DNA of 64,000 nt from NCBI GenBank assembly GCA_963930655.1, contig OZ005604.1:17618001-17682000 (forward strand), in the 5' to 3' direction. The notes beneath the pieces were generated by a model. That model worked only from the letters and a program-made list of their open reading frames with translations. It did no database searches and was not told the origin of the DNA. Of the stretch, positions 10,896-23,600 are shown piece after piece. Within the stretch, counting starts at the first letter, position 1; every line of letters starts with the position of its first letter. The translations under genes were made by a program, and so were the position numbers. Source of the stretch: Myrica gale. Lineage: Eukaryota; Streptophyta; Magnoliopsida; Fagales; Myricaceae.

Positions 10896-12090
10896 CATGG
10901 GCGGATCTAGGGGTACGGGCAGGGGCGGCCGCTCTCACTGGCACCAAAAATTCTTTGTAAATTTTTTTTTGGTTATTAAGAAGTAGGCCCGCCCTCACTG
11001 GCCTAGTTGCCCCGGCCTGCTTCCAAGGCCAGTGGGGGCGGGACTGGGCCAGCGGGGGCACACCCACTGGCCCAATCCGTGTGGCCTAATTGCTTAATTT
11101 TTTTTTAAATCAGAGGGTGAAATTACTCCGTTTTACCCTCTGATTTTTTTAAAAAAAAAATTACTCACGCCTCTCTCTCTCACTTTGCGATCTCTCTGTT
11201 TCTCCCTCAGCCCTCACACCTCATCAGTCCCTCTCACTGGTCCATTATCACTTTAACTGCACTAATACATAAATTATGTAGGTCCTCACTAATTTATCAT
11301 TTGCCAATTAGAAAGGAAAGCACAGGAATATTGTTTTTGATTAATCTAATTTATTACTGAGGTCATTTTTTAACGAGAAATAGTTGAATGCACCAATACT
11401 TTTTGACAGAAGAAGATTACTTATCTTCATATAGGCATCAAACTCCATAATTATTGATGGATGTGAAGAATTGTCTTCCTCATATACTGATGGGCATTTT
11501 GTTTTATTTTGTTCTTTTTAGATAATGGATAGATTTTTGATAAAAAAAACCACAAAGCATGGAGTCGTCTAATACTCCTAATGTGACTACTACTTCTAAT
11601 GAGGATTCTAGTTCAAAAAGATGTTACCCTTTGTTGAGTTTGGATGATATTATTTCTGACCTAGGGTTGCGTAAATCTATTGATTTGTGCAGCACAGACC
11701 ACACTTGCTATCATTAAAGGCATTGGGGATGGATTTTTTGTCTTATGGTTGATGAGTCTCGAGATAGTTCAATGAAGGAGCAAATGACAGTGGTTTTGAG
11801 ATATGTGAACAAAAGTGGATAGGTGATTGAACGGTTTCTTGGTGTGGAACATGTTACTGACACATGCTACCAGTCTTTAAAAACTGCTATAAATAAATTG
11901 TTTGCAATACACGGGTTATAAATTGTTTCTTGGTATGGATAAGTGTATTTCATTATTTTTAATATTTTTAGTTCTTAATTTGCGATATTGTAATTTTAAG
12001 ACGTTTTTTACATTATGTGGTAATTTTTTTTTTGATCATTTTTCCTTAGAAATTCAACCCCTCTCATTCTATATCCTAGATATGCCACTG
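10896..12090 (+). mobile_element. hAT element with DUF4371-type transposase remnant
   Basis: A 1195-bp insertion flanked by a perfect 8-bp duplication, TCAATATG, at 10888-10895 and 12091-12098. The termini are inverted and imperfect: left CATGGGCGGATCTAGG, right reading inward CAGTGGCATATCTAGG, a pattern common in plant hAT elements. About 11560-11905 (+) translates to pieces typical of the zinc-finger hAT transposases with DUF4371: DDIISDLGLRKSI, then VDESRDSSMKEQMTVVLRYV, then ERFLGVEHVTDTCYQSLK. Stops interrupt it (for example after KSG near 11820), and the catalytic C-terminal half is missing. It is internally deleted and immobile by itself. Its right end is 32 bp before the host exon starting at 12123. 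Confidence 0.85.
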
Positions 12091-12122
12091 TCAATATGCC
12101 TGATTTTTCTGTTTCTTCATAG

Positions 12123-13481
12123 TTGGTAAGGCATTTGCTGTTGGTACTGCTATTGTATTTGGAGGTGCCACCTTAATATTTGGACTGGCAATCTCAAGGC
12201 TGGAGCTGCGCAGTGTAAGTATATGTTTTTCATGCCTTGCTCCTAAAACCATTTGCTATACTGTAACCTAATCCTGAATTACTTACAACTGTCATCGGTA
12301 TAGCCTTTGCTACCCTACGTTACATGCATATAAGCATTGCCAAGGTATTAGTTATAGGGTGTTCCTTACCCGCGGGATTGGTTTTCCATGAAATATGATC
12401 TTTGTACTTAGTTAGCAAGAGAGGAAAGTTAAACGTTTAGATACCCTTAAATCTGATAGCATAAGGTCTGAATTGGGCTTCAACAATTAAATGCTGCTGA
12501 AATGAAGAGTAAGGCTCGTGGTAATTTTTGGCATGGCAACGATAATGATTGCATAATGACCTACCACTGCTATTCTACAATCTCTGTTTGGATCGTTTCC
12601 ACTAGACATATTCTGTTATTTTTCAGTTAGTACTGCTTAGCTTATAATTATCATCCTGCTTTAGTAACCATGGATCTAGTATTGGACTGTATTTATTAAT
12701 GGCTTTGTTTAGTCTCTTGTAAAAGATGTGTTCCTTCCACTTGTGGCCATTATCTTGCATAAATATCAGTAAGTTTGTCTTTAAATCTTGGGATAAATAC
12801 AAAGTTCGTCCTTGTGGTTTGTGCGAAAACCAAATAAGTTCCTAAATATTAAAACTCATCAAATTAGTTCCATAGGTTTAAAATCCATCAACACTTCAGT
12901 CCCTTCGTAACCCTTCAAAGGCGAAAGATTTTAAATTTCAAGGACTAATTTGATGGGTTTTAAAGTTTAGAAGCTTTAGTTGATTTTGGCGCAAACAACA
13001 AGGATGAACTTTGTATTTATCCCTTAAATCTAGGTACACATTTACATAGAATAATTATTTACTGTAACAGAGTGATGACATTCGAAGCAAAGGAAGAGAC
13101 CTGTTGGAACCGAAATTTGAGACGATTACGGAGCAATTGGTTCCCTTAAGAACTTGGGTATGTCAAATCAGAAGTTTAGTTTTGATTTTTTTTTGCTTAA
13201 ATGCATGTCATGCCCCTGTGGTATGCGGTAATAGCAAATATGCCCCAGAGGTAAACAAAGTCCTTTTTCATACCCCTGAGGTAAACATTTAGGAGCAAAT
13301 ATGCCCTTCCGTTATATGCCGTTTGAAATCAGAAGTTTAGTTTTGATTTTTTTTTTCTCAGCCATTTTTCACAAAACTCACTTTACTCTCGAGCTAAGCC
13401 TGGAGCTTTTGAGTGCAGGCTGATAATATCTCAAAGAAATGGCGTTTGAAAAGAGAAGCCTCTTATAAAAGAGCTTTCTAA
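12123..13481 (+). CDS. Small plant membrane protein gene, last three exons (5' part not found)
   Basis: Exons read as 12123-12214, 13071-13157 and 13419-13481, with GT-AG borders and consistent phase. The first enters with a split codon, so at least one upstream exon is missing. The product has a hydrophobic Gly/Ala/Ile-rich segment (AVGTAIVFGGATLIFGLA) that looks like one transmembrane helix. A charged tail follows (DDIRSKGRDLLEPKFETI, VPLRTW) and ends ADNISKKWRLKREASYKRAF before TAA. It resembles a family of small uncharacterised plant membrane proteins that I cannot name. The first intron seen holds a Mutator-type MITE (12790-13023), and a hAT element ends just before the first exon. The 5' exon may lie beyond the transposons to the left, or the gene may be broken. 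Confidence 0.55.
12790..13023. mobile_element. Mutator-type MITE in an intron
   Basis: A 234-bp element with inverted ends: left GGGATAAATACAAAGTTCGT, right reading inward the same GGGATAAATACAAAGTTCAT. It is flanked by a 9-bp duplication with one mismatch, TTAAATCTT (12781-12789) and TTAAATCTA (13024-13032). The interior is also largely self-complementary (the AAATCCATCAA and TTTGATGGGTTTT blocks). It lies between the first and second exons of the membrane-protein gene, 47 bp before the second exon. Confidence 0.8.
13165..13356. repeat. 30-bp direct repeat flanking an insert in an intron
   Basis: The same 30 bp (AAATCAGAAGTTTAGTTTTG plus a T run) occurs at 13165-13194 and 13326-13355. Between the copies lie about 131 bp beginning GCTTAAATGCATGTCATGCC, which resembles the terminal repeats of long-TIR Mutator-like elements such as the one at 42997. 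It sits in the last intron of the membrane-protein gene. Confidence 0.6.
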
Positions 13482-14192
13482 AATTTTTGGGGCAAAGACA
13501 TCCAATTGATACATAGACCTTTTCGTATATAGAAATTATGTATATTTTGTTTCTTCGGGTGGCAGTTGATGCATGTAACAATGTAAATAGTTTCTTAGTG
13601 ATTATACTGCTTGGTATGGCTGCAAGGCTTATAGATGGGAAAAGAGGGGAGGGGGGGAGACAAAAATATTTTAGGTTCGAATGAAGAGATGACCTGCCTG
13701 GAGATGATGTTGTATGAGGGGATATAAATAACACGTTTTTTTTTGTGTGCTGCTCAAAAGACTAGCCTACACAAAATTAGGACACCTCAAAAATCAAATA
13801 TATTTGAAATTAGATCTTTCCATTTTCACTGGTGTACGTTGTAATACGATATTACAAAACTTAGAAGTAGATCTGTTGATGGTCTGTTCACATAATAGTT
13901 TGTAGTCTTACCCTTTCAGCCCATACTTATTTCTGTAGGCAAGGATTGCCTTAAATCTGTACCCCCAAAGGAAAATGATTAGTGAAACTTGTTGGCAAAG
14001 TGAAGGGTCGTTCAGTTCTCATCAGAACAAGAATTCAAAATTCTGCAACATGTCTGGTTCAAGTACTACCTAATAAAGAAAAAACTGTAAATATCTCGAA
14101 TAAACTCTGCAGGCCACCCTTCAAGATCTATTTACAGCAGGCTTCTTAATAAACAAGGAATTTGCCATTCAGGTTCATGTTCAAGCGATTCC
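13482..14192. other. Tail-to-tail spacer between two genes
   Basis: About 700 bp between the stop codon of the + strand membrane-protein gene and the stop codon of the - strand cyclase-like gene. It should contain both 3' UTRs. No other feature was recognised. Confidence 0.5.
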
Positions 14193-17100
14193 TTACAGCT
14201 CATAATCCAAACCAGCTCCATATTTCCAAGCCTCGAGACGCCGCTTCCACTCATAATTCATATTGGATGGAAGTGTGCTAAGGAATGGCCTACAAACCAT
14301 GCACCTAGTTAGAGTCTTGGAGAAACACATAAAATGAAGAATGCAAGAAAGTGTCTCAACTAAAAACATGTTTCGGGAATACCACTAGGATTCTTAATAC
14401 TTGTGCTCTGATTAAACTGAGTGGGGGAACAGGAGCACGGTGAAACAATTACCTTATGATAGGGTCAGCAAAGCTTGAGAGTAACGTGTAGCAACCCAGC
14501 ATAAAAAAGTGTCCAGACCAGTCGAGAAGCACAGGAACACCAACCTGAAATATGAATGATTGTGTGGGTTGCTAGCTAGTTTATTCGTCAAGGGAAAGTA
14601 ATGAATGATTGTACACAGAGGCAATAGTAGATTACTAATTCTGTCAATTTATCCATCACCATGAAAGAATCAATCTGTGCAGTAACATATTATGCATTGG
14701 AGGGAATTTTTCAAGATTTGCTACGCAACCAGTACTAAACCCCTTGCAATGAGAGGCCATATATCAGGCCAGCTATGGAAGAACTTCTCTAAATTCTACT
14801 TTTATATCTCCATCTTTTTGGCCATTGCCAATCCAAATTAAAAGAAGTATGCATTCGTTTTAGATGATATGGAATCTGAGAGTCCTGATCATCAAAACCG
14901 CCTCTCCATTGTATGCAATAGAAGGAATGAAGGATCTGATGTTAGAAGCTAAGGTAATTGGGATACCTGGCTATTCAAATAGTATAAAAAAATTTTAAAT
15001 GCATACAGAACATAACCTTCGCTCATTGGGCAGGTTACATACTCAATCAAGTTGGAGAGAACACATTAAAGAAAAACAGAAAAAACGAAAAAAAAAAGAA
15101 CTAGCTCATCAGTTACCTGCTTGAATATTGATGGAAGAAGTTGAGGTTTGGTTAACATGACTAGACCTAATGTCTTTGCAAGAGGCACAAACTGTACAAC
15201 ATCCTGCCACAAAATATTGTTTCAGAGAAAAAATGGAAGTTATTTGTATTTTTTAATTTAATCAATTGGTTAATCTCTCCTAATCCGATAGTAATCAGAA
15301 ATGTGCCACAAAGATAAAACCAGAAAATAACCTGAAGAAACGGTCTTAGAACTGGATCACCTAGCCTCTGAAGAAGAGAGACAGAAACTTAGTAGAGAAG
15401 GGGGAAGGTAAAAGAACAAATTCTGTTGCTTTGTTATATGGAAAGACATGCCTACCTGCATGCTCTGAAAATTGGCATGAAGGAGCTCATTTATAAAATC
15501 TGGTGAGACATTGGATGGTTGCTTTGCCGACATTGCTCTTTGAAACAACCATGAAGCACTTAAGTTGGGCTGCAGTGCATACATTTTTATTAGGATTTCA
15601 GAAGCTGCACAGACATGAATCCAGAAAACTCCAAGTCACCTACCATGTATGGATTAAGTAAGGACAAGTTGTAAGAGTCAAGAAAATTGCCACTGATTGC
15701 ATCATATATTCCTTCATTCACAGGGGACAGAAAAACAAGATTAGTAAATCTCATGCTTACAATGGCAACCCTACACACACTGTGATGTAGGAAGCAAGTG
15801 GGGAAAAATTGAATCTCGGAAGAAAATATCCGAGAAAGATAATTGATCTTGATTCCTGTGATTCACTCACACAAATACAGGATACAAAATCCTTCTTTTA
15901 GACCTGTTGACTCCTTGAAATACCGGGAGAAAAGGGCATTGACTCTCGATTGATTCTTCAAGAGTACTCAAGAATTAGGCTGAACAAACCGATTTTAGAC
16001 CCAATTACCGTAACATAGGCAAAATAAAGCCTTTCTAGAATCTCTTACTGAATGTGGTCTTGAAATTGCCAAAAATGCCAAAAGAACTGCCTGTCAAAAG
16101 ACAAAGCATGCCCTTATAGGTTTCACAACAAAACCTAACAGCACTACCATTAAGATTCCCTTAAAATAAATGAATTTGCAAAAAAAAAAGTAGTAGGCTA
16201 TTCTGCTTCATTCTTGTCACGGACTGATATGAACTTCTCTGCTATGCATTCTGCATCACTAGGGATGTTCGATCAATGTCTAGACATGTTGTCAAATGAT
16301 TCTATTTACTTCCTTCTTTCCCTCTCTCCGGCCCCTCCCAACAAGAAACACACAATGCAGTTCCAGTTCTATCCTTTAAGCTCAGAACATTACAAGTACT
16401 GCTTGTAGTCATAAAATAGGAACTTATGTCACATATAATACTTGCATGTCTCGCAAAACCTTTAAAATAATTTTAATTCAATGTTTTCTTTATAAGAATA
16501 ATTTTACTTTAATGTTAGAAGTGCAAGTAGATCCTAGGACCTTTCAAGCATGTAAAATAATATTCTGATGAATTGTGCATTCAGTATACCAGTTGTCAGC
16601 CTCTGAAGGTGCCTGGTCAAGCTTCCAAAACCACCAAATGAAACAGGTGACTGTATGCCACTAGCATCACCAAACTGCAGAGAATGATTTTGTGACACTT
16701 GCATTCCATAGGGTAAGAGAGCATACTCTATTTTAGGCTGTAGAAGTTTACAAGATACACCACCTGTAGAACACGATTAAAAGCTGCTGGCAGTGGGCTG
16801 TCCACTCGATTCACCACGAATTGAAGCGTGTCAGAATCAAAGAAAACATGACCATAGTTAATAGAAATACGAGAATAATTTAATTTCACTAACACAAGAA
16901 CAAACATCCTATGTAGTATGGTGTCAAATCTAAGACATGGATTTGTCAAAGTGAAAAACACAAGCCTCACGTTAATCATCACTGGATGAGCAGCTGTATG
17001 GTGATTAGTTCAGAACCTATTTCCATTCATAGGTGTTAAAGTTCAGAGGTATGTTGCAAAAACATGGTAATGCATATCTATTGTAAATGATATGAAATCC

Positions 17101-20100
17101 CAATCCCAAAAATCAAAGGTAGAATTTGCAGCCATAATGCATGCGATAAAGTATCCTCCAGGGTCACTAAGCCATCAGGGGAATATGTCTAAGTGCTGCA
17201 ATAAGTTGGACATTATACACATGGAGCCAAAAACGTGGATTTACTGAAACTCTGGGAGCTCATATTTTGGATTCTGAAATGAAACATAATAATCTATTCT
17301 CACATTAATCTCCCATCCCATGGAACACAATCAAGGCTTCATTTTTACATACAAAAATCTGATATATTTTGTAAACATTTTTTGCAATGAGTATATGTCC
17401 TTAATTGATACCACATAAAAATTTCAACAGCATCAAAGTGAACCTTACTGCAATTCATGCCATTACCTGTCACGATATGTAGGAAATATGCCATATATAA
17501 CTCTCAGTATCTCCAGATCCTCAAGAGAGACTCCCTATAAAATAAACATTCAATTTGTAAGGTTAAGCTGCCGAGTCTATGAGTATTGACTTTTTGGGAA
17601 GTAGAAACTTATTGGGGCAATCAAGATGCAATTTTAAAGAAGGGGAGTACCAGTTGAAAAGTGTAATTCCAGAGAAGAATTTCTGAAAATTGTTACAAAA
17701 CAATGATAGAATAAAACCCAGGGGCTATCTCTTCCATGGCAATTTGCACATACACGCTTCTAGGAAATACATAAAAAAAATTGCTCTTGAACTTGCTAGT
17801 ATGCGTCAAGTAAATAGAAGTATATTTATTAAGCATGTGAATGCATGCAAGTGCACACAATTACACAAATATCAATTACTTTCTTAGTTTCATAAGGGCA
17901 GTTTATTACGGATCCTGCACATCAGACCATTTATGCTGTTATTGTCAGCTTGCATTATGAAACCTGAAAGATCTTGAACCACCATGTAAAATTTAGTGGA
18001 ACTTGATCAGAACAACCAACAGCCAAACAACCTAGCGGGTAAGTATCAGTCAGAGATGGGTACATACTAAATAAAAAAGGAGGCTGAATGGGCTTGATCT
18101 TGAGATATATTACACTCCCAAATAAAAAGACTAACGAAGAAATTAAAAAGCCAGTACCCTATTGTGATACAGAACAAAACATGGGAAAGCATGATATTTA
18201 ACAGTGTTGCTACATGTAAGGAGTCTAACCTGATAATGTGGCATTAGATCCCAGTATTCTTCTAACAGTTCTTCCAATTTTGGAGATCCTGGTTGAGGAT
18301 CAACATAAGTGAACATATATGTAGTGCGATCCATGGGACCTGACCCGGCAGGAAATGCCTGTCGAACATTTACAGAAAGCTTGAAGTTGAAATGTCTAAG
18401 AAGTTGCTGATAATATTTATACTAGAAAGTCAATTACCTCCCAAAAATATTGAGCTTCTGAAGTTCCAACCTTCTTCACTGATGAACTGCTATATATGAC
18501 ATCACTAGAAGAGTTGTACTTAAAGCCACGAGCACAAGATCCAACGACAAGGCAGACACCATCTGGCTTCCTCCCACATCTCATCTGTAAACACATCCAC
18601 AGGGCATAATCTGATCGCTTTCATGTTTATCGGACAAAACAATTATCAAATGATGATCTTACAATTGCTTTATGGAGTTTATCCATGTCTTTATATTGTA
18701 TTGATGTTGAAAATTATTGTAGAATTCATAATTAGATAAGATGATTGTTGAGTAAATGTTGCAACAGTATACTGTATATGAGTAAATGTTGGTAGCAACT
18801 GCAATTATGGAGAGAACATATTTCGGGGATAAGTGCACCCACTCCAGATATAGAGTGGTTTAGTCATTAGATTATTCCCAAGTGCAAACTTAGATATAGA
18901 GTGATTTAGTCATTAGATTCTTCCCAAGTGCAAACTTAGTAAATAATGCTAAGACTCGATTGAATTGTATTTGTACCCAAAGTAAGGCTGAAGGTCACAA
19001 CACTATCAAGAAGGAGCAAATGTCATCTATAGTTAGTGTCCAAGATTTTATGCATCTGTTTCATGAAAGTAAGACATTGTACTACACATGTTTATAGGAT
19101 TGTAATTTCACCGATATCGAATTTAACCCTCCCTAATGTTTACAACTTGAAAACAATTTTATTTTTCTATTGCTTAAGTTTTGCATAATGGCTCAAGTAG
19201 TACATGCTACAATTATGACTTTGCATATTGAGTTATCGACCTCACCCTTTACATTTTCCATCTTTACCAACACAATCAAGAAGTGTTGGTTACTGAGTTG
19301 TCGATCGTTCATATTTTCCATCTTTACCAATATAGTTGAGAAGTGTGCTCGTGGTAGAAATAGACAGTATGTGAATGGATAGCTATGAAAGAATTAGAAT
19401 AAGTGCTAGCAAGGCACTAGTAGGCCTTAGTTGTTTCAGATTTAGAATGCTGGAAATTCATATTTTTGCAATTCGGATAATTTGCTTTGATATAATTTGA
19501 TTGAAGCATTGGTACTGAATTTTATAGAAATGGATATCTTTTGCAGTAAGTCCCATCTTAACCCTGTGGGGCTTGGGCCCTAAAATAAGGAATAGCTACT
19601 TACTCAACAAAGCACAAACACACACCCAGGAATGTATGGACATGTTTCCGTGAAAACATTAACGTTAGACTGATATTCAATTAGTAAGGAAATCAAGCAT
19701 TCTTTTTTTAAAGAACTAATGCAATCCTGAATGAAAAGGAAATCAGACCTGTTTTACAACAGGGGAAAAGTTCCCCATTGCGTCGATGAGGAGACTAGAT
19801 GACAAAATGTTCCCTTCAGCAAGTTGCAAGACCTATGGAACCAAGCGATATAAGCAGCCATGCTATATGATACTTCATTGGCAGAGAATATGTATCCAAA
19901 TTTAATCCCTAATTTCAATGTGGATATGCCATAGTTCAAAGAGTAGTCTTATGACCCTTATTTTGGCACGTTGAAAGCCATGTCTCAGTCAATGCCTGAG
20001 ATCAACACTTAAACTAGCAAACCTCAAACCATCATCACAATTAGTCTTACATGGTTTCCAACCTGTCACATTATAATACCTCATGTTTTTTAACCAATCC

Positions 20101-23100
20101 CCAAAAAAAATTTATTAGTTCTAGTCTTCCCACCCTTTGATGTAGACAGGGACGAAAATGCAAGAAAAGGTTGAAAACAGCCCTTGTTTTGCCTATTTTA
20201 TGTGCTTTCTTATCTAAAATTTGGGTACCTGATACTCCTTTTATCCCTAGGCTTATGTGTCGAATTGGATTGACTCTGTCTGTCTATCAGTTGCAACCTA
20301 TCCTGGAAATCTCTTTCGGTGACAATTATAAATAGCTTTAGCTACATCTCTAAAGTGTAGGTGTCGAATTAAGTGATTTTCCAATTAGCATCTTGCAATG
20401 GAGTGTCTGCATGTTTGGAACTCTGCAGTACATGGACTTGATGACTTCTTTCTCAGGAAGTGCATCAAGTACTTTGATCACATAAAAATTATGTCAGATT
20501 TCACTCATAGTTTCTGATTTATACCACTGTGTTTTGGGGAGAGAAGAGAATCATAAAGGCTGAGGTTTGAGGGGTCGAGGAGGCCAAGGCCCCCCTTGCC
20601 CACCCCTAGCTCTGTCCCTGAATGTAGATATCCTCATCCCACAACATTAATGTAGAGGGACATATTGTGTGACAACATTGAACCATGTTGCTTCTTACCC
20701 ATGGAACATCATGTGGAAACTCATAGCACCTTATTATTATGACGAGAGATAGTAAGACATCAGAGTTCATAGATGTCACTTAAATAAATTACTTTGCAAT
20801 AGTCAGAAAACTTACTGCTGCATCCTCATATATGCATATACTGGAGACATTGTAACCTTCAAAGATGACTCCGCCAAGGGTAACAAAACGTCTCTTCACA
20901 ATCTCTATTAGCTTTGCAGGTCTGTAATGATAGAAAACTAAAATTCAGTTTGACAAATGAGTTGCTGAAGCGAGGCCCTTCTTCTCTTTTCATAGAACTA
21001 TCAATTTCCTTAATCTATGGAGAGAATTACACAACATAAATCAGACTGAGTGTCAGATTGAAGCATTAAGAACAGTAGGAACTAAAATTGAAAAACTTAG
21101 AATTCCTCTTAGCTTTTAGAAACAGCAAATGGTTAATCATTATGTTGAAAAAGGAAACAAGATAACTCACGATACACCAAGATTAAGAATGTCTTCGACC
21201 CAGATATCACTTTTCCCTTCAAATCCACACCTGTTCTGCACATTCATTCAATGCCAAAAATAATGGTACAAATTATTAGGTTAGCATTCCTAACAAAGAG
21301 ATGACACAAGAGGGAGTTGAGTTGACGGTTGAGTACTATTTGGCCTATAAAAATTGCTCTAAAGACTTCTGGATATCTGACGGACCTTTAGTAATATGGG
21401 TTTTGGTAAAACAAGTCACGCAGACTTTGATAGAAGTCACACAGACTTGTTTTGATTGGCTTGCTTATCAAAAAAAAGTCACAGAGACTTTGGTAGAAGT
21501 TTCAGCACCAATTTTTGCTTAAAAGTGATCATAATTCGAGGAGAGTCCATTACCTATGTTTCCTCACATTAAAAGTTAAATATTCCAAATACTGAGGTTT
21601 TTTTTTTGAGCTTCCAAATACTGAAATTGCTTCTTCATTACTTCACTTTTAATACCTCCCTCACACTTCCATTTTGCACTTTGATCTGACCGGTAAATAT
21701 TGATCAGTCTTTTATCACAATGAATAGAAATATAAGTGTGTATGCAAGCACATCATTTGTTTAATGATGTAACCAAGTTGACAAACTATGGACGCCTAAC
21801 TGAACATCCAAAAGCATTTGCACCTGTTATTTCAGGACCAACTGTATCAATGATTGAGGTGATGTTTGATACCCCAATATTTCGGGGTATCAAAATTTTG
21901 AGCAAACAAAATACACTCCAAAATTTCCAACATTTACACACACACTCCAAACTTTTCACATACCCCAATAAATCTCAATATCCAAAAGATTCCCAAAATT
22001 TTGGGAATATTCCCCGAAATATGTTTCTTTTTGTAGAATGACAAACCATAGCATCAGGACAGGACTAATGATTCAACAATAGGAAATGCATGTATGATTA
22101 TATGCACATCCTTTGACATTATTATAGCAAATGCACTTTTGTGGAAGATTAGATGATGTAACATGTTGACTAGTGCTGACATGCCAACAGCAGGAGGAGA
22201 ATAATCCCCTTCAAATCAAGTTTTATGCATAGAGCCACTAAATAGGTAAAGTTCACCAAGTATACATAGTGCATTCATAGAATCTCTTTGCTTGCAAGTC
22301 AGGATTTAGGCAAGCACAGCCTAAGGATCACGTTGTCAAAAAAATTCATTCCTGGGTGAAGAATTCAAAGAAGAAACTAATTACTACCTCCCGTTGCAGA
22401 ATCCATATGGCCAAAATGTTAAGTGGACTTCAAATTCAACAATATGTTAAGATCAAGAACTTACAGGATTAAATTTTACAGCTGTAACTTGTTCAATATC
22501 ATCAGCTACTAGAACTCCAGCTTTGACGAGCTCAAGGAGCTCTTTCCTCGAGATATTCCATTCTTGTTCCCTCTGATTGGACATCAATTTTATATTTGCT
22601 ACTGTTACAATAACTGATAATTTAGATGTCGTTAGTTATCTCTAGGATGAATTTCACAGTTCAGCATATACCCCTTTTAGTGTATTTCTTTCCACAATGC
22701 CTACTCGAAGTCCTTTGGAGCTCAACGCTGTAGCAATGAAGATTCCCAAGGTACCTCCACACACTAGCACATCAAATGCATCTACTGCTTTTTCATTTTC
22801 CTCAGAATGGTTAAACGTATCTTGAACACAAGAAACTACTTGCCTGGGTTCCTGAACAACTGTAAGAAGCACACGTGAAAGTTACATAAGATTCAAAGAA
22901 TTAACGGCAAATTTAAGAGTATTCGAAGTATGAAAAACAGGGGACAAAATCTATGATAGATGAAATAAACTCAACCTGTTTGAGCAGAGCAAATACTAGA
23001 CCATAGCTGGTCCAACCTCTTTAAGGCATTATAGGAGTACGCCCCACCAGCACCACCAACTTCACCGCTCACCGAAATACTCTCCATTATTTTCTACGAA

Positions 23101-23326
23101 AAAGCAAAACACAAAGGCAAATATCACATTGGCGTACAATTAAATTGGTCCATTCCCTAGAAGGAAATCTTATCATTTTGAGGAAGTATACCTGGGTTCT
23201 GGAGGGAATAGAATGTGCTATCAACCTCAGGTTTCTTGAATCCGTCTTGCCTCGTCCCTGAGCCAATGGACTCACCAGTGGGTACTGCGAGAACCCGATA
23301 ATGGGCTGAAGCTGAAGCAGCACCAT
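14193..23326 (-). CDS. Lycopene beta/epsilon cyclase-like FAD protein, 18 exons
   Basis: All 18 coding exons join in frame (586 residues) with GT-AG borders: 23326-23192, 23093-22976, 22859-22672, 22572-22465, 21235-21171, 20921-20816, 19832-19749, 18584-18438, 18358-18230, 17534-17467, 16797-16764, 16674-16590, 15711-15644, 15569-15456, 15367-15332, 15203-15117, 14544-14453, 14289-14193. The N-terminus is rich in Ser/Arg, like a plastid transit peptide. A dinucleotide-binding fold begins near residue 113 (DVLVCGGTLGIF, with Cys where the first Gly of GxGxxG usually lies) and ends at the acidic residue of IVER. It resembles Arabidopsis At2g32640, annotated as a lycopene cyclase-like protein of about the same length; its reaction is not established. 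Introns hold a hAT element, a short MITE and tandem repeats, but the frame is intact. Confidence 0.9.
18846..18937. repeat. 46-bp tandem duplication in an intron
   Basis: Two nearly identical 46-bp copies (18846-18891, 18892-18937) start AGATATAGAGTG and end CCCAAGTGCAAACTT, differing at two positions. They lie in the intron between exons 7 and 8 of the cyclase-like gene. Confidence 0.8.
19253..19347. repeat. About 59-bp tandem duplication in an intron
   Basis: The segment TTTTCCATCTTTACCAA, then an AGAAGTGT, recurs at about 19255-19287 and 19314-19347 with some divergence. It is in the same cyclase-like gene intron as the 46-bp repeat. Confidence 0.55.
20147..20620. mobile_element. Small hAT element in an intron of the cyclase-like gene
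   Basis: A 474-bp insertion with termini CAGGGACGAAAATG (left) and, reading inward from the right, CAGGGACAGAGCTAGG. It is flanked by an 8-bp duplication with one mismatch, GATGTAGA (20139-20146) and AATGTAGA (20621-20628). No coding capacity. It lies between exons 6 and 7, about 195 bp from exon 6. Confidence 0.7.
21861..22028. repeat. Short AT-rich MITE-like repeat (GTTTGTTT family)
   Basis: It begins GATGTTTGATACCCC and contains CCAAAATTT, ACACACACTCCAAA and CCCCAATAAATCTCAA blocks shared with repeats at 34562 and, inverted, 43817. It ends near CCCCGAAATATGTTTC. The right boundary is uncertain. It lies in the intron between exons 4 and 5 of the cyclase-like gene. Confidence 0.5.
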
Positions 23327-23600
23327 GAGTTTTAAAATTATGAACCAGACCTGCTTCCTCTGTTTCTCTTACTCTTTCCAGATTTTCCCCAAGTTTCTCT
23401 CAGTTTATCGTTTGAAGCTCAGGATGCATGCGTACCGCAACTCGACACGTTAACGACCCAAAACTGTGTGTCCTTTCATTTGTTTTTTTATTTTATTTTA
23501 TTTTGAGAAAACTCTGTCCTCTCATTTCTCCTTCGGGTTTCAGTATTAAAGGTAACCGAGAGGACCGGTTCCCTGTCCAACCTTCACACGCGCATGAGAT
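23327..23600. promoter_or_regulatory. Probable bidirectional promoter (cyclase-like / cupin)
   Basis: The - strand cyclase-like start codon is at 23326. The + strand cupin transcript has a 5' UTR exon ending at the splice donor at 23716. The two genes are head-to-head with at most a few hundred bases between transcripts, so they probably share control elements. No TATA box is obvious; CT-rich stretches and a CACGTG (23613-23618) are present. The limits are approximate. Confidence 0.5.
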
